Shown: positions 1 through 6,950, counted from the stretch's first letter. The stretch is DNA of 7,050 nt from DATJIG01 sp035493495 (GCA_035493495.1 DATJIG010000286.1:1-7050), one strand, 5' to 3'. Translations and numbers: made by a program. The notes: a model not told the origin generated them from the sequence alone.

Positions 1-1
1 G

Positions 2-475
2 AAGTACTTCAAGCACCCCGACGAGTTGCTCGAGGGCCGCAACACCTCCGAGCGCAACGTCGGCGGGGTCATCCACTGGTCGTTCGGCACCGAGACCGCC
101 CACGGCCCGGAGACGATCGGCCAGGTGACGCCGACCCGCAAAGCCTTCGGCGAGGCCAATAACGTGCCGCTCGAGCACTGCTGCCACAATCACACGCTGA
201 TGGTGACCTACCAGGCGCGGGTCCGCGAGCTCGACCAGTGGCTGACGATCATCGAGAACGGCCGCATCAACGCCCTCGACGACAAGGAGGTGCGGGCGCT
301 GGCGAGCCGCTACGGCAACCCCGACGACGTCCTGAAGCAGGACTACGTGCCGTCGCTCCCCGGCATCAACATGGCCGGCGACTACAACAAGGACTACGCC
401 CGCGACCCCGGCACCTACTGGACGACGTGGTCGAAGAGCGTCAAGGATGGGAGCTATAAGTACTTCAAGGACTGA
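2..475 (+). CDS. C-terminal part of an unassigned protein, possibly M29/NicX-like metallopeptidase family (5' end outside window)
   Basis: The reading frame is open from the left edge and stops at TGA 473-475, so only about 157 C-terminal residues are visible and the true start is missing. A TTG at 26 lies in frame but has no reason to be the start. I do not recognise the family with certainty. Visible features are a V-I-H-W-S-F-G stretch, then a C-C-H-N-H motif about 35 residues later, then a W-x-x-I-I-E-N-G-R-I strand-turn. Spaced His residues followed by a 'D/E-N-G-R-I' turn recall the metal-site end of M29 aminopeptidases and 2,5-dihydroxypyridine dioxygenase-like proteins, but this is a weak pattern match. 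The tail is rich in Tyr, Asp and Lys (Y-N-K-D-Y-A, then K-Y-F-K-D at the end) and has no membrane segment. It lies 99 nt upstream of glcD on the same strand, and no obvious terminator separates them. A functional link to glycolate metabolism is not shown. Confidence 0.75.
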   Translation, partial: KYFKHPDELLEGRNTSERNVGGVIHWSFGTETAHGPETIGQVTPTRKAFGEANNVPLEHCCHNHTLMVTYQARVRELDQWLTIIENGRINALDDKEVRALASRYGNPDDVLKQDYVPSLPGINMAGDYNKDYARDPGTYWTTWSKSVKDGSYKYFKD

Positions 476-563
476 CGCGGGCGCGGCGCCGGACCATACT
501 CGGACAGACCCGACTTAGACACTGGCCTAGCTTGACCGCGCCATGTTCCCATACGCCATGAGC

Positions 564-568
564 GGAGG
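564..568 (+). promoter_or_regulatory. Shine-Dalgarno sequence of glcD
   Basis: GGAGG lies 6 nt before the ATG at 575. This spacing favours ATG 575 over the next in-frame ATG at 584, which would sit 15 nt away. It is the only textbook ribosome binding site among the three glc genes of the operon. Confidence 0.7.
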
Positions 569-574
569 CGTCCC

Positions 575-2065
575 ATGATCGCGATGCCGCAACCCGACGA
601 CTCCGTGCTGGCGCGCCGCGCCGAGATCGTCGCGGCCCTGCGCCGGCTGTTGCCCGGCGAACGCATCGTCGACAGCGCCGAGGAGCGCCGCGCGTTCGAG
701 TGCGACGGCCTCAGTGCCTATCGCCAGATGCCGATGGTGGTCGTGCTGCCGTCGACCACCGAGCAGGTGGCCAAGGTCCTGCGCTTCTGCCGCGACGAAA
801 AGATCAAGGTGGTGCCCCGCGGCGCCGGCACCTCGCTGTCGGGCGGCGCGTTGCCGCTCGCCGACGGCGTGCTGCTCGGACTCGCCAAGTTCAACCGCAT
901 CCTCGACATCGACGTCCCGAATCGCTGTGTCGTCGCCCAGCCGGGCGTCACCAACCTCGGCATTTCCGATGCGGTGCGGCACCTCGGCTACTACTACGCG
1001 CCGGATCCCTCGAGCCAGATCGCCTGCACCATCGGCGGCAACGTCGCCGAGAACTCGGGCGGCGTGCACTGCCTCAAGTACGGGCTGACCACCAACAACA
1101 TCCTCGGCGTCGAGATGGTGACCATCGACGGCGACATCATCCGCTTGGGCGGCAAGCACCTCGACGCCGCGGGCTACGATCTGCTCGGCGTGATGACCGG
1201 CTCCGAGGGCCTGCTCGGCGTCGTCACCGAGGTGACCGTCCGTATCCTCCCCAAGCCGCCGACCGCGCGCGCCCTGCTGATCGGCTTCCCGACCGCCGAA
1301 AACGCCGGCCAGTGCGTCGCCGACATCATCGCCGCCGGCATCATCCCGGGCGGCATGGAGATGATGGACCGCCCGGCGATCAAGGCGGCCGAGGACTTCG
1401 TCAAAGTCGGCTATCCGCTCGACGTCGAGGCGCTCTTGATCGTCGAGCTCGACGGCTGCGCGCCGGAAGTCGACGACCTGATCGCCCGCGTCGAAAAGAT
1501 CGCCCAGTCGAACGACGCCAAGTCGAGCCGCACCAGCCGCACCGAGAACGAGCGCCTCGCGTTCTGGGCCGGCCGCAAGGCGGCGTTCCCCGCGGTGGGG
1601 CGCATCTCGCCCGACTACTACTGCATGGACGGCACGATTCCCCGCAAGGCGCTGCCGCAGATCCTCGCCCGCATGCGGACGATGTCGGAGCACTACAAGC
1701 TCCGCGTCGCCAACGTCTTCCATGCCGGCGACGGCAACCTGCATCCGCTGATCCTCTACGATGCCAACACGCCGGGCGAGCTCGAGCGCACCGAACAGTT
1801 CGGCGCCGACATCCTGCGCGCCTGCGTCGAGGTCGGCGGCGTGCTGACCGGCGAGCACGGCGTCGGCGTCGAAAAGCGCGACCTGATGGGCGCGATGTTC
1901 ACAGAGGTCGATCTCGACCAGCAGCAGCGGCTCAAGTGTGCCTTCGACCCCGACGGCCTGCTCAATCCCGGCAAGGTGTTTCCGACCCTGCACCGCTGCG
2001 CCGAGCTCGGCCGCATGCACGTCCACGCGGGCCAGGTGTCCCATCCCGATCTGCCCCGGTTCTGA
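575..2065 (+). CDS. glcD: Glycolate dehydrogenase (glycolate oxidase), FAD-binding subunit GlcD
   Basis: This is the catalytic flavoprotein subunit of the GlcDEF complex, which oxidises glycolate to glyoxylate and feeds electrons to the respiratory chain through GlcF. The product is 496 residues, close to the roughly 499 of E. coli GlcD. The N-terminal half is a PCMH/FAD_binding_4 domain, with P-R-G-A-G-T-S-L-S-G-G at residues 81-91 and the I-G-G-N-V-A-E-N-S-G-G flavin loop at 153-163. The C-terminal half is an FAD-oxidase C domain, with H-A-G-D-G-N-L-H-P at 383-391 and G-E-H-G-V-G at 426-431, ending in a F-D-P-D-G-L-L-N-P-G-K-type signature near 457-467. ATG 575 is chosen because GGAGG precedes it by 6 nt. 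The stop lies 3 nt before glcE, so the two are probably co-translated. A GlcD paralogue such as a D-lactate dehydrogenase is the main alternative, but adjacency to glcE and glcF argues strongly for glycolate. Confidence 0.95.
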   Translation: MIAMPQPDDSVLARRAEIVAALRRLLPGERIVDSAEERRAFECDGLSAYRQMPMVVVLPSTTEQVAKVLRFCRDEKIKVVPRGAGTSLSGGALPLADGVLLGLAKFNRILDIDVPNRCVVAQPGVTNLGISDAVRHLGYYYAPDPSSQIACTIGGNVAENSGGVHCLKYGLTTNNILGVEMVTIDGDIIRLGGKHLDAAGYDLLGVMTGSEGLLGVVTEVTVRILPKPPTARALLIGFPTAENAGQCVADIIAAGIIPGGMEMMDRPAIKAAEDFVKVGYPLDVEALLIVELDGCAPEVDDLIARVEKIAQSNDAKSSRTSRTENERLAFWAGRKAAFPAVGRISPDYYCMDGTIPRKALPQILARMRTMSEHYKLRVANVFHAGDGNLHPLILYDANTPGELERTEQFGADILRACVEVGGVLTGEHGVGVEKRDLMGAMFTEVDLDQQQRLKCAFDPDGLLNPGKVFPTLHRCAELGRMHVHAGQVSHPDLPRF

Positions 2066-2068
2066 GTC

Positions 2069-3283
2069 ATGGATACGTTGCAGCCGACCACCATCGACGA
2101 GCTCAGGGACGCGGTCGCCCAGGCGATCTCGGCCAAGCGCTCGCTCGAGGTGCGCGGCGGCGGCAGCAAGCGCGACATCGGCCGGCCGACGAATTCCGGC
2201 GCCGTGCTCGCGCTCGACCGCCTGGCGGGCGTCCTCGCCTACGAGCCGGCCGAGCTGGTGCTGACGGCAAACGCCGGAACGCCGCTCGGCGAAGTCGAAC
2301 GCCTGCTCGCCGACAACAAGCAGATGCTGGCGTTCGAGCCGCCCGACTGGTCGCGGCTCCTTGGTTCTAACGGCGCGGCGCCGACGCTCGGCGGCGCGCT
2401 CGGCTGCAATCTCGCCGGGCCGCGGCGGATCAAGATCGGCGCCGCCCGCGACCACTTCCTCGGCTTCAACGGCGTTAGCGGCCACGGCGACATCTTCAAG
2501 GCCGGCGGCAAGGTGGTGAAAAACGTCACCGGCTACGACGTCAGCAAGCTGATGGCCGGCTCCTACGGCACGCTCGCCGCACTCGCCGAGGTCACGGTCA
2601 AGGTCATGCCGCGCCCCGAGGAGAGCCGCACGTTGCTGATCATGGGGCTGACCGACGAGCGCGCGATCGCGGCGCTCGCCGATGGCCTCAACTCGCCCCA
2701 CGAGGTCTCGGGTGCCGCGCACCTGCCGGCGACGGTCGCGGCCGCATCGGGAGTCGGCGCGGTGGCGGGCGCAGGCGCCTCGGTCGCGGCACTCCGCGTC
2801 GAGGGTCCCGGCACCTCGGTCGCATTCCGGGTCGAGGAGCTGCGCCAGATGTTCGCCTCCCGCGCGCCGGTCGCGGTGATCGAAGGCGACGAGTCGCAGC
2901 GCCTGTGGCGCGAAATCGCCGACGTTCGTCTCCTGCCGATCGACGGCCGCGCGGTGTGGCGTATCTCCGTGCCGCCGGCATCGGGTCCGGCGACGTTCGC
3001 GGCGGTCGCGCGCACGACCGAGGCGACCGGCTTCTACGACTGGGGCGGCGGCCTGCTGTGGGCCGCCGTGCCCGAAACCGGCGAGGCCGCGGCCCGCGGC
3101 GTCCGCGCGGCAGTCGGCGGCAATGGCCATGCAACGCTGATCCGCGCTCCCGACGCGGTGCGGGCGACAGTACCGGTGTTCGAGCCGTTGCCCGCAGCCC
3201 TCGCCGCGCTGACGCGGCGGGTCAAGGAGAGCTTCGACCCGCAGCGAATCTTCAATCCCGGCCGCATGTATCCGGACGTGTAG
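2069..3283 (+). CDS. glcE: Glycolate dehydrogenase (glycolate oxidase), FAD-binding subunit GlcE
   Basis: This is the second flavin-domain subunit of the glycolate dehydrogenase complex, needed for activity with GlcD and GlcF in the E. coli system. It has 404 residues against about 350 in E. coli. A PCMH-type FAD-binding domain occupies the first 185 or so residues, with R-G-G-G-S-K at 29-34, the F-E-P-P-D-W motif typical of GlcE at 89-94, T-L-G-G-A-L-G-C-N at 106-114, and K-V-V-K-N-V-T-G-Y-D at 148-157. Part of the extra length is an Ala/Gly-rich stretch around residues 216-242. I take this as a loop variant of the family, not a new domain. The C-terminus has the F-N-P-G-R-M signature at 395-400. 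The start lies 3 nt after the glcD stop and in the same frame. No Shine-Dalgarno sequence is visible within 20 nt upstream, so translation is probably coupled to glcD. Confidence 0.93.
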   Translation: MDTLQPTTIDELRDAVAQAISAKRSLEVRGGGSKRDIGRPTNSGAVLALDRLAGVLAYEPAELVLTANAGTPLGEVERLLADNKQMLAFEPPDWSRLLGSNGAAPTLGGALGCNLAGPRRIKIGAARDHFLGFNGVSGHGDIFKAGGKVVKNVTGYDVSKLMAGSYGTLAALAEVTVKVMPRPEESRTLLIMGLTDERAIAALADGLNSPHEVSGAAHLPATVAAASGVGAVAGAGASVAALRVEGPGTSVAFRVEELRQMFASRAPVAVIEGDESQRLWREIADVRLLPIDGRAVWRISVPPASGPATFAAVARTTEATGFYDWGGGLLWAAVPETGEAAARGVRAAVGGNGHATLIRAPDAVRATVPVFEPLPAALAALTRRVKESFDPQRIFNPGRMYPDV

Positions 3284-3301
3284 CGCACAGCGTGTAGACA
3301 A

Positions 3302-4567
3302 ATGGAAACCCGCTTCTCGCTCCAGCAACTGGCCGATCCGGACACCCGCGAGTCCGAAAAGATTCTCCGCGCCTGCGTCCATTGCGGCTTCTGCACCGCG
3401 ACCTGCCCGACCTACGTGCTGCTGGGGGACGAGCTCGACAGCCCGCGCGGCCGCATCTACCTGATGAAGCAGATGCTGGAGTCCGGCGCCCCGATCACCG
3501 AGAACGTCGTCACCCACATCGACCGCTGCCTGTCGTGCCTCTCGTGCATGACAACGTGCCCGTCGGGCGTGCACTACATGCATCTCGTCGATCACGGGCG
3601 TCACTACATCGAACACCACTACCGCCGCCCGCCGCTGGATCGGCTGATGCGTGGGCTCATCGCCCGCGTGCTGCCGTACCCGAACACGCTGCGCATCCTG
3701 CTGACGCTCGCGCTGCCGTTTCGATGGCTCGGCAAGGTCCTGCCCGGGCGCATCGGCGAGCTGCTGACACTGGCGCCGGCGACGGTGCCACCGGCATCGC
3801 CGATCCGGCCCGGCCAGGTGTTCCCCGCCGCCGGCACGCGCCGCAAGCGCGTCGCGTTGCTCACCGGCTGCGTGCAGTCGGTGGTCGCGCCCGAGATCAA
3901 CGAGGCGACGATCCGCCTGCTGACGCGCCACGGCTGCGACGTCGTCGTCGCCGAGGGCATGGAGTGCTGCGGCGCCCTCGAGCATCACCTCGGCCGCGAC
4001 GCGCGCGACCGCGTGCGCCGCAACGTCGACGCCTGGACCAAGGCAGGAGTTGACGCGATCGTCGTCAACACCTCGGGCTGCGGGACGACGATCAAGGATT
4101 ACGGCTTCATGCTGCGCGAGGACGCGGCCTACGCCGACAAGGCGGCACGCGTCTCGGCGATGACCCGCGACATCAGCGAGCTGATGTCCGAGATCGGGCT
4201 CAACGCCCCGGTGCCGCACAGCCTCCGCGTCGCTTACCAGAATCCGTGCTCGATGCAGCACGGGCAGAAAATCGTCGGTCAGCCCAAGGCGCTGCTTACC
4301 GCCGCCGGCTTCACCGTGCTGCCAATCGCCGAGGAGCACCTCTGCTGCGGCTCGGCCGGAAGCTACAACATCCTGCAGCCGGAACTCGCGAACGACCTGC
4401 GCGCGCGCAAGGTCGCAAACCTCGAGGCGACCAGCCCCGACGTCATCGCCACGGGCAACGTCGGCTGCGAGGTCCACATCGCCGGCGCGACGGCAGTTCC
4501 CGTTGTTCACACCGTCGAGCTGCTCGACTGGGCGACCGGCGGGCCGAAGCCCCCTCACTTAAAATAA
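3302..4567 (+). CDS. glcF: Glycolate dehydrogenase (glycolate oxidase), iron-sulfur subunit GlcF
   Basis: This is the electron-transfer subunit, which moves electrons from the GlcD/GlcE flavins toward the quinone pool. It has 421 residues; E. coli GlcF has about 407. Two [4Fe-4S] motifs are intact: C25-x2-C28-x2-C31-x3-C35-P and C76-x2-C79-x2-C82-x3-C86-P. Two cysteine-rich (CCG/DUF224) domains follow. The first has C190, C222-C223-G and C260; the second has C316, C348-C349-G and C389. The segment at about 110-160 between them is hydrophobic and amphipathic, without a clear transmembrane helix, which suits a peripheral membrane protein. The start ATG is supported by family alignment, because the first cluster normally begins about 25 residues in. 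The gene begins 18 nt after glcE in the same frame with no recognisable Shine-Dalgarno sequence. It ends 33 nt before the stop of the convergent glcB. No key cysteine is missing. Confidence 0.94.
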   Translation: METRFSLQQLADPDTRESEKILRACVHCGFCTATCPTYVLLGDELDSPRGRIYLMKQMLESGAPITENVVTHIDRCLSCLSCMTTCPSGVHYMHLVDHGRHYIEHHYRRPPLDRLMRGLIARVLPYPNTLRILLTLALPFRWLGKVLPGRIGELLTLAPATVPPASPIRPGQVFPAAGTRRKRVALLTGCVQSVVAPEINEATIRLLTRHGCDVVVAEGMECCGALEHHLGRDARDRVRRNVDAWTKAGVDAIVVNTSGCGTTIKDYGFMLREDAAYADKAARVSAMTRDISELMSEIGLNAPVPHSLRVAYQNPCSMQHGQKIVGQPKALLTAAGFTVLPIAEEHLCCGSAGSYNILQPELANDLRARKVANLEATSPDVIATGNVGCEVHIAGATAVPVVHTVELLDWATGGPKPPHLK

Positions 4568-4585
4568 TGGGCGTTTCAACATGAC

Positions 4586-4611
4586 CGGGGCGACAGCGTC
4601 CTAGCGCCCCG
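4586..4611. terminator. Candidate shared terminator hairpin between convergent glcF and glcB
   Basis: CGGGGCG (4586-4592) can pair with CGCCCCG (4605-4611) as a perfect 7-bp stem with a 12-nt loop. It sits in the 33-nt gap between the two stop codons and its right arm overlaps the last codons of glcB. On the + strand it is followed by only three T residues, and on the minus strand by no T-run. It is therefore a weak intrinsic terminator on sequence alone. Position and symmetry are the main support. Confidence 0.35.
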
Positions 4612-6763
4612 CCTTTACCTCGCGGCGGCGGGCGTGGAGGATGAACTCGGTGTAGCCGTTCGGCTGCTCGCGTCCCTTGAAGACGAGATCGCACGCCGCC
4701 TTGAAGGCGATGCCGTCGTAGCCGGGCGCCATCGGCCGGTAGTTGGGATCGCCGGCGTTCTGGCGATCGACCACCTTGGCCATGCGCTTCATCGTCTCCA
4801 TCACCTGCGCCTCGGTGCAGATGCCGTGGCGCAGCCAGTTGGCGATGTGCTGGCTGGAGATGCGCAGCGTCGCGCGGTCCTCCATCAGGCCGACGTCGTG
4901 GATGTCGGGTACCTTCGAGCAGCCGACCCCCTGGTCGATCCAGCGCACCACGTAGCCGAGGATTCCCTGCGCGTTGTTGTCGAGCTCCTGCTGCACCGCG
5001 TCGGGCGCGAAGTTCGACTGCGACACCGGCAGCGTCAGGATGTCGTCGATCTTGGCGGGCGCACGCTTGGCGATCTCGTCCTGGCGCTTGCCGACGTCGA
5101 CCTGGAGGTAGTGCAGCGCGTGCAGCGTCGCCGCGGTCGGCGACGGCGTCCACGCGGTGTTGGCGCCGGCCATCGGGTGGCCGATCTTCTGCGCCAGCAT
5201 GTCGGCCATCTTGTCGGGCATCGCCCACATGCCCTTGCCGATCTGCGCCTTGCCGCGCAGGCCGTTGGCGAGCGCCACGTCGACGTTGTTGTCTTCGTAA
5301 GTCTTGATCCACGTGGTCGACTTCATGTCGTTCTTGCGGACCATAGGCCCCGCTTCCATCGAGGTATGGATCTCGTCGCCAGTGCGGTCGAGGAAGCCGG
5401 TGTTGACGAAGATGACACGGTTTGTCGCGGCCTGGATGGCGGCGGCGAGATTCACCGTCGTCCGCCGCTCCTCGTCCATGATGCCGATCTTCGCCGTGTG
5501 CTTCGGCAGTTTCAGCATCTCCTCGATGCGCCCGAACAGCTCGTTGGCGAACGCGACCTCATCGGGCCCGTGCATCTTCGGCCGGACGATGTAGATCGAG
5601 CCGGTGCGGCTGTTGTTCGGACGCCCCGACGCCTTGAGGTCGTGGATCGCGATCAGGATGCTGACCGCGGCATCGAGGATGTTCTGCGGGATCTCGGCGC
5701 CCGAAGAATCGAGCACCGCGTCGGTGAAGATGTGATGACCGACGGTGCGGATCAGCATCAGGCTGCGGCCATGCAGCGAGAGCTCACCGCCAGCGGGCTT
5801 CGTGTAGGTCCGATCCGGGTTGAGACGGCGATCGAGCGTCTTGCCGCCCTTCTCGAACGAAGCCGACAGCGTACCCTTCATCAGGCCGAGCCAGTTGCGG
5901 TAGATCGCGGCGAGGTCGTCGGCATCGACCACCGCCACTGAATCCTCCATGTCCATGATCGTCGAGATCGCAGACTCAAGCACGATGTCGGCGACGCCCG
6001 CGGCGTCGCCGCGGCCGATCGGGTGCGACCGGTTGATGTCGATCTCGATGTGGAGGTTGCGGTGCTTGAGCAGCACCGCCGACGGGCTGTTGGTCGACCC
6101 GCGATAGCCCACGAACTGCGCCGGGTCGCGCAGACCCGTCTCCGATCCGTCCTTCAGCGTGACCGCGAGCTTGCCGCCGGCAACGGCGTAGCCGGTCGTG
6201 TCGGCGTGGCTGCCCTTGGCGAGCGGCGCCGCCTGATCGAGCACCTCGCGCCCCTTGGCGATGACGCGGGCGCCGCGCGTCGGGTTGTAGCCCTTGCCGC
6301 GCCCGGCGCCGCCGTCCTCGGGAATCGCGTCGGTGCCGTAGAGCGCATCGTAGAGCGAGCCCCAGCGCGCGTTGGCGGCGTTGAGCGAGTAGCGCGCGTT
6401 CGACAGCGGCACGACGAGCTGGGAGCCGGCGATGCGCGCGATTTCGTCGTCGACGTTGGCGGTCGCGATCGCTTTCGCTGCGGGCGCCGGCAGCAGGTAG
6501 CCGATCTGGGTCAGGAACGCCTTGTAGGCGGCGGCGTCATGGGGCTTGCCCTTGCGGTCGCGGTGCCAGGTATCGATCCTGGCCTGCAGCTCGTCGCGCT
6601 TCTTCAAGAGCGCCTTGTTCTTCGGCACGAGATCGCGGATCAGACCGGCGAAGCCGTGCCAGAACTCGGCCGCCGACACCCCGGTGCCCGCCACCGCCTC
6701 GTCGGCGATGAAATCCGCCAGCACCTTCTCGACCTTGAGACCTTCGATATCGACTCGCGCCAT
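4601..6763 (-). CDS. glcB: Malate synthase G
   Basis: This enzyme condenses glyoxylate with acetyl-CoA to give malate and CoA. It is a soluble, monomeric, Mg-dependent enzyme and consumes the glyoxylate made by the neighbouring GlcDEF complex. The product is 720 residues from the start chosen here, against 723 for E. coli GlcB, and is collinear with it throughout. Residues matching the known active site are R339 (in R-T-V-G-H-H), the Mg ligands E431 (D-E-E-R-R-T) and D459 (G-F-L-D-R-T-G-D-E), C615 (G-C-S-K-V-P-D-I-H), and the catalytic base D629 (M-E-D-R-A-T-L-R). The A-N-A-R-W-G-S-L-Y-D-A-L-Y-G motif is at 130-143. An in-frame ATG at 6859 would add a basic 32-residue extension that malate synthase G does not need. 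The start at 6763 places the conserved N-terminus correctly and is preferred, although its ribosome binding site is unusual (see 6771-6794). The gene is convergent with glcDEF. Confidence 0.96.
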   Translation of the reverse strand: MARVDIEGLKVEKVLADFIADEAVAGTGVSAAEFWHGFAGLIRDLVPKNKALLKKRDELQARIDTWHRDRKGKPHDAAAYKAFLTQIGYLLPAPAAKAIATANVDDEIARIAGSQLVVPLSNARYSLNAANARWGSLYDALYGTDAIPEDGGAGRGKGYNPTRGARVIAKGREVLDQAAPLAKGSHADTTGYAVAGGKLAVTLKDGSETGLRDPAQFVGYRGSTNSPSAVLLKHRNLHIEIDINRSHPIGRGDAAGVADIVLESAISTIMDMEDSVAVVDADDLAAIYRNWLGLMKGTLSASFEKGGKTLDRRLNPDRTYTKPAGGELSLHGRSLMLIRTVGHHIFTDAVLDSSGAEIPQNILDAAVSILIAIHDLKASGRPNNSRTGSIYIVRPKMHGPDEVAFANELFGRIEEMLKLPKHTAKIGIMDEERRTTVNLAAAIQAATNRVIFVNTGFLDRTGDEIHTSMEAGPMVRKNDMKSTTWIKTYEDNNVDVALANGLRGKAQIGKGMWAMPDKMADMLAQKIGHPMAGANTAWTPSPTAATLHALHYLQVDVGKRQDEIAKRAPAKIDDILTLPVSQSNFAPDAVQQELDNNAQGILGYVVRWIDQGVGCSKVPDIHDVGLMEDRATLRISSQHIANWLRHGICTEAQVMETMKRMAKVVDRQNAGDPNYRPMAPGYDGIAFKAACDLVFKGREQPNGYTEFILHARRREVKAGR

Positions 6764-6770
6764 ATGCCGT

Positions 6771-6789
6771 CGCGCCCCGAGCGGGCGCG
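6771..6789 (-). promoter_or_regulatory. GC hairpin in the glcB leader, between Shine-Dalgarno sequence and start codon
   Basis: Read on the minus strand, CGCGCCC (6789-6783) pairs perfectly with GGGCGCG (6777-6771) around a GCTCG loop (6782-6778). The stem begins directly after GGAGG (6794-6790) and ends 7 nt before the ATG at 6763. The pairing is seen in the sequence. That it folds in vivo and bridges the ribosome binding site to the start codon is inference. Confidence 0.5.
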
Positions 6790-6794
6790 CCTCC
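6790..6794 (-). promoter_or_regulatory. Distant Shine-Dalgarno sequence of glcB
   Basis: GGAGG on the minus strand lies 26 nt upstream of ATG 6763. That is too far for normal initiation in a linear leader, but 7 nt if the intervening hairpin is looped out. No other purine-rich site precedes this start, and no alternative start codon lies in frame between 6763 and 6859. Confidence 0.45.
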
Positions 6795-6924
6795 GTATTG
6801 ATTGTCTTGGGGTTTCGCTCTCCCGGCGGCAGATTAGCAAAAGCCCGCCGACGCGCCATGCCTCAACTGGTCTGTCGAGGAAATGCCATACCTCCCGTAA
6901 GCGCTTGTTTCTGAACCCACCGCG

Positions 6925-6950
6925 CCCCCCGCTCCTAAGGGAGCGAGGGG
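6925..6950. repeat. Imperfect palindrome / hairpin, possible dispersed intergenic element
   Basis: The arms 6925-6935 and 6940-6950 pair at 10 of 11 positions around a TAAG loop, with one C-A mismatch at 6929/6946. The inner stem is GCTCC/GGAGC and the outer is CCCC/GGGG. No T-run follows on either strand, so it does not look like an intrinsic terminator. Its form, a GC-rich palindrome with a G-rich flank in a gap between genes, resembles small dispersed palindromic elements common in alphaproteobacterial genomes. Copy number cannot be judged from one window. Confidence 0.5.

Noticed and set aside
700..2370. A 556-codon + strand ORF in another frame across glcD and glcE
   Set aside because: It is an out-of-frame shadow rich in Arg and Pro that crosses the junction of two well-supported genes.
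2714..2794. Ala/Gly-rich stretch in GlcE as a possible inserted domain
   Set aside because: It is short, in frame, with no change in base composition, and fits a variable loop in longer GlcE proteins better than an insertion.
527..4558. A 4-kb open reading frame on the minus strand, antisense to all of glcDEF
   Set aside because: It is codon-aligned with the three sense genes, which share one frame. In that phase antisense stops need sense TTA, CTA or TCA codons, which are rare at this GC content. Its product is Arg/Ala/Asp/His-rich and of low complexity with no family motif, while the sense strand encodes three intact enzymes.
4634..5941. A 435-codon + strand ORF antisense to glcB
   Set aside because: It has the same codon-aligned phase as malate synthase G and the same explanation. 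Composition is Arg/Val/Asp/His-rich and no domain is recognisable.
6865..6875. A TGGTC-containing site near 6868-6872 resembling half of a FadR/GlcC-type GntR operator
   Set aside because: Only a half-site is present; the inverted partner at the required spacing is missing, so it cannot be told from chance.
6869..6890. A tiny minus-strand ORF (M-A-F-P-R-Q-T-S) in the glcB leader, starting at the ATG 6889-6887 after GGGAGG
   Set aside because: The GGGAGG is only 1 nt from the ATG, too close for efficient initiation, and the ORF is 8 codons with no link to glcB other than sharing its frame.
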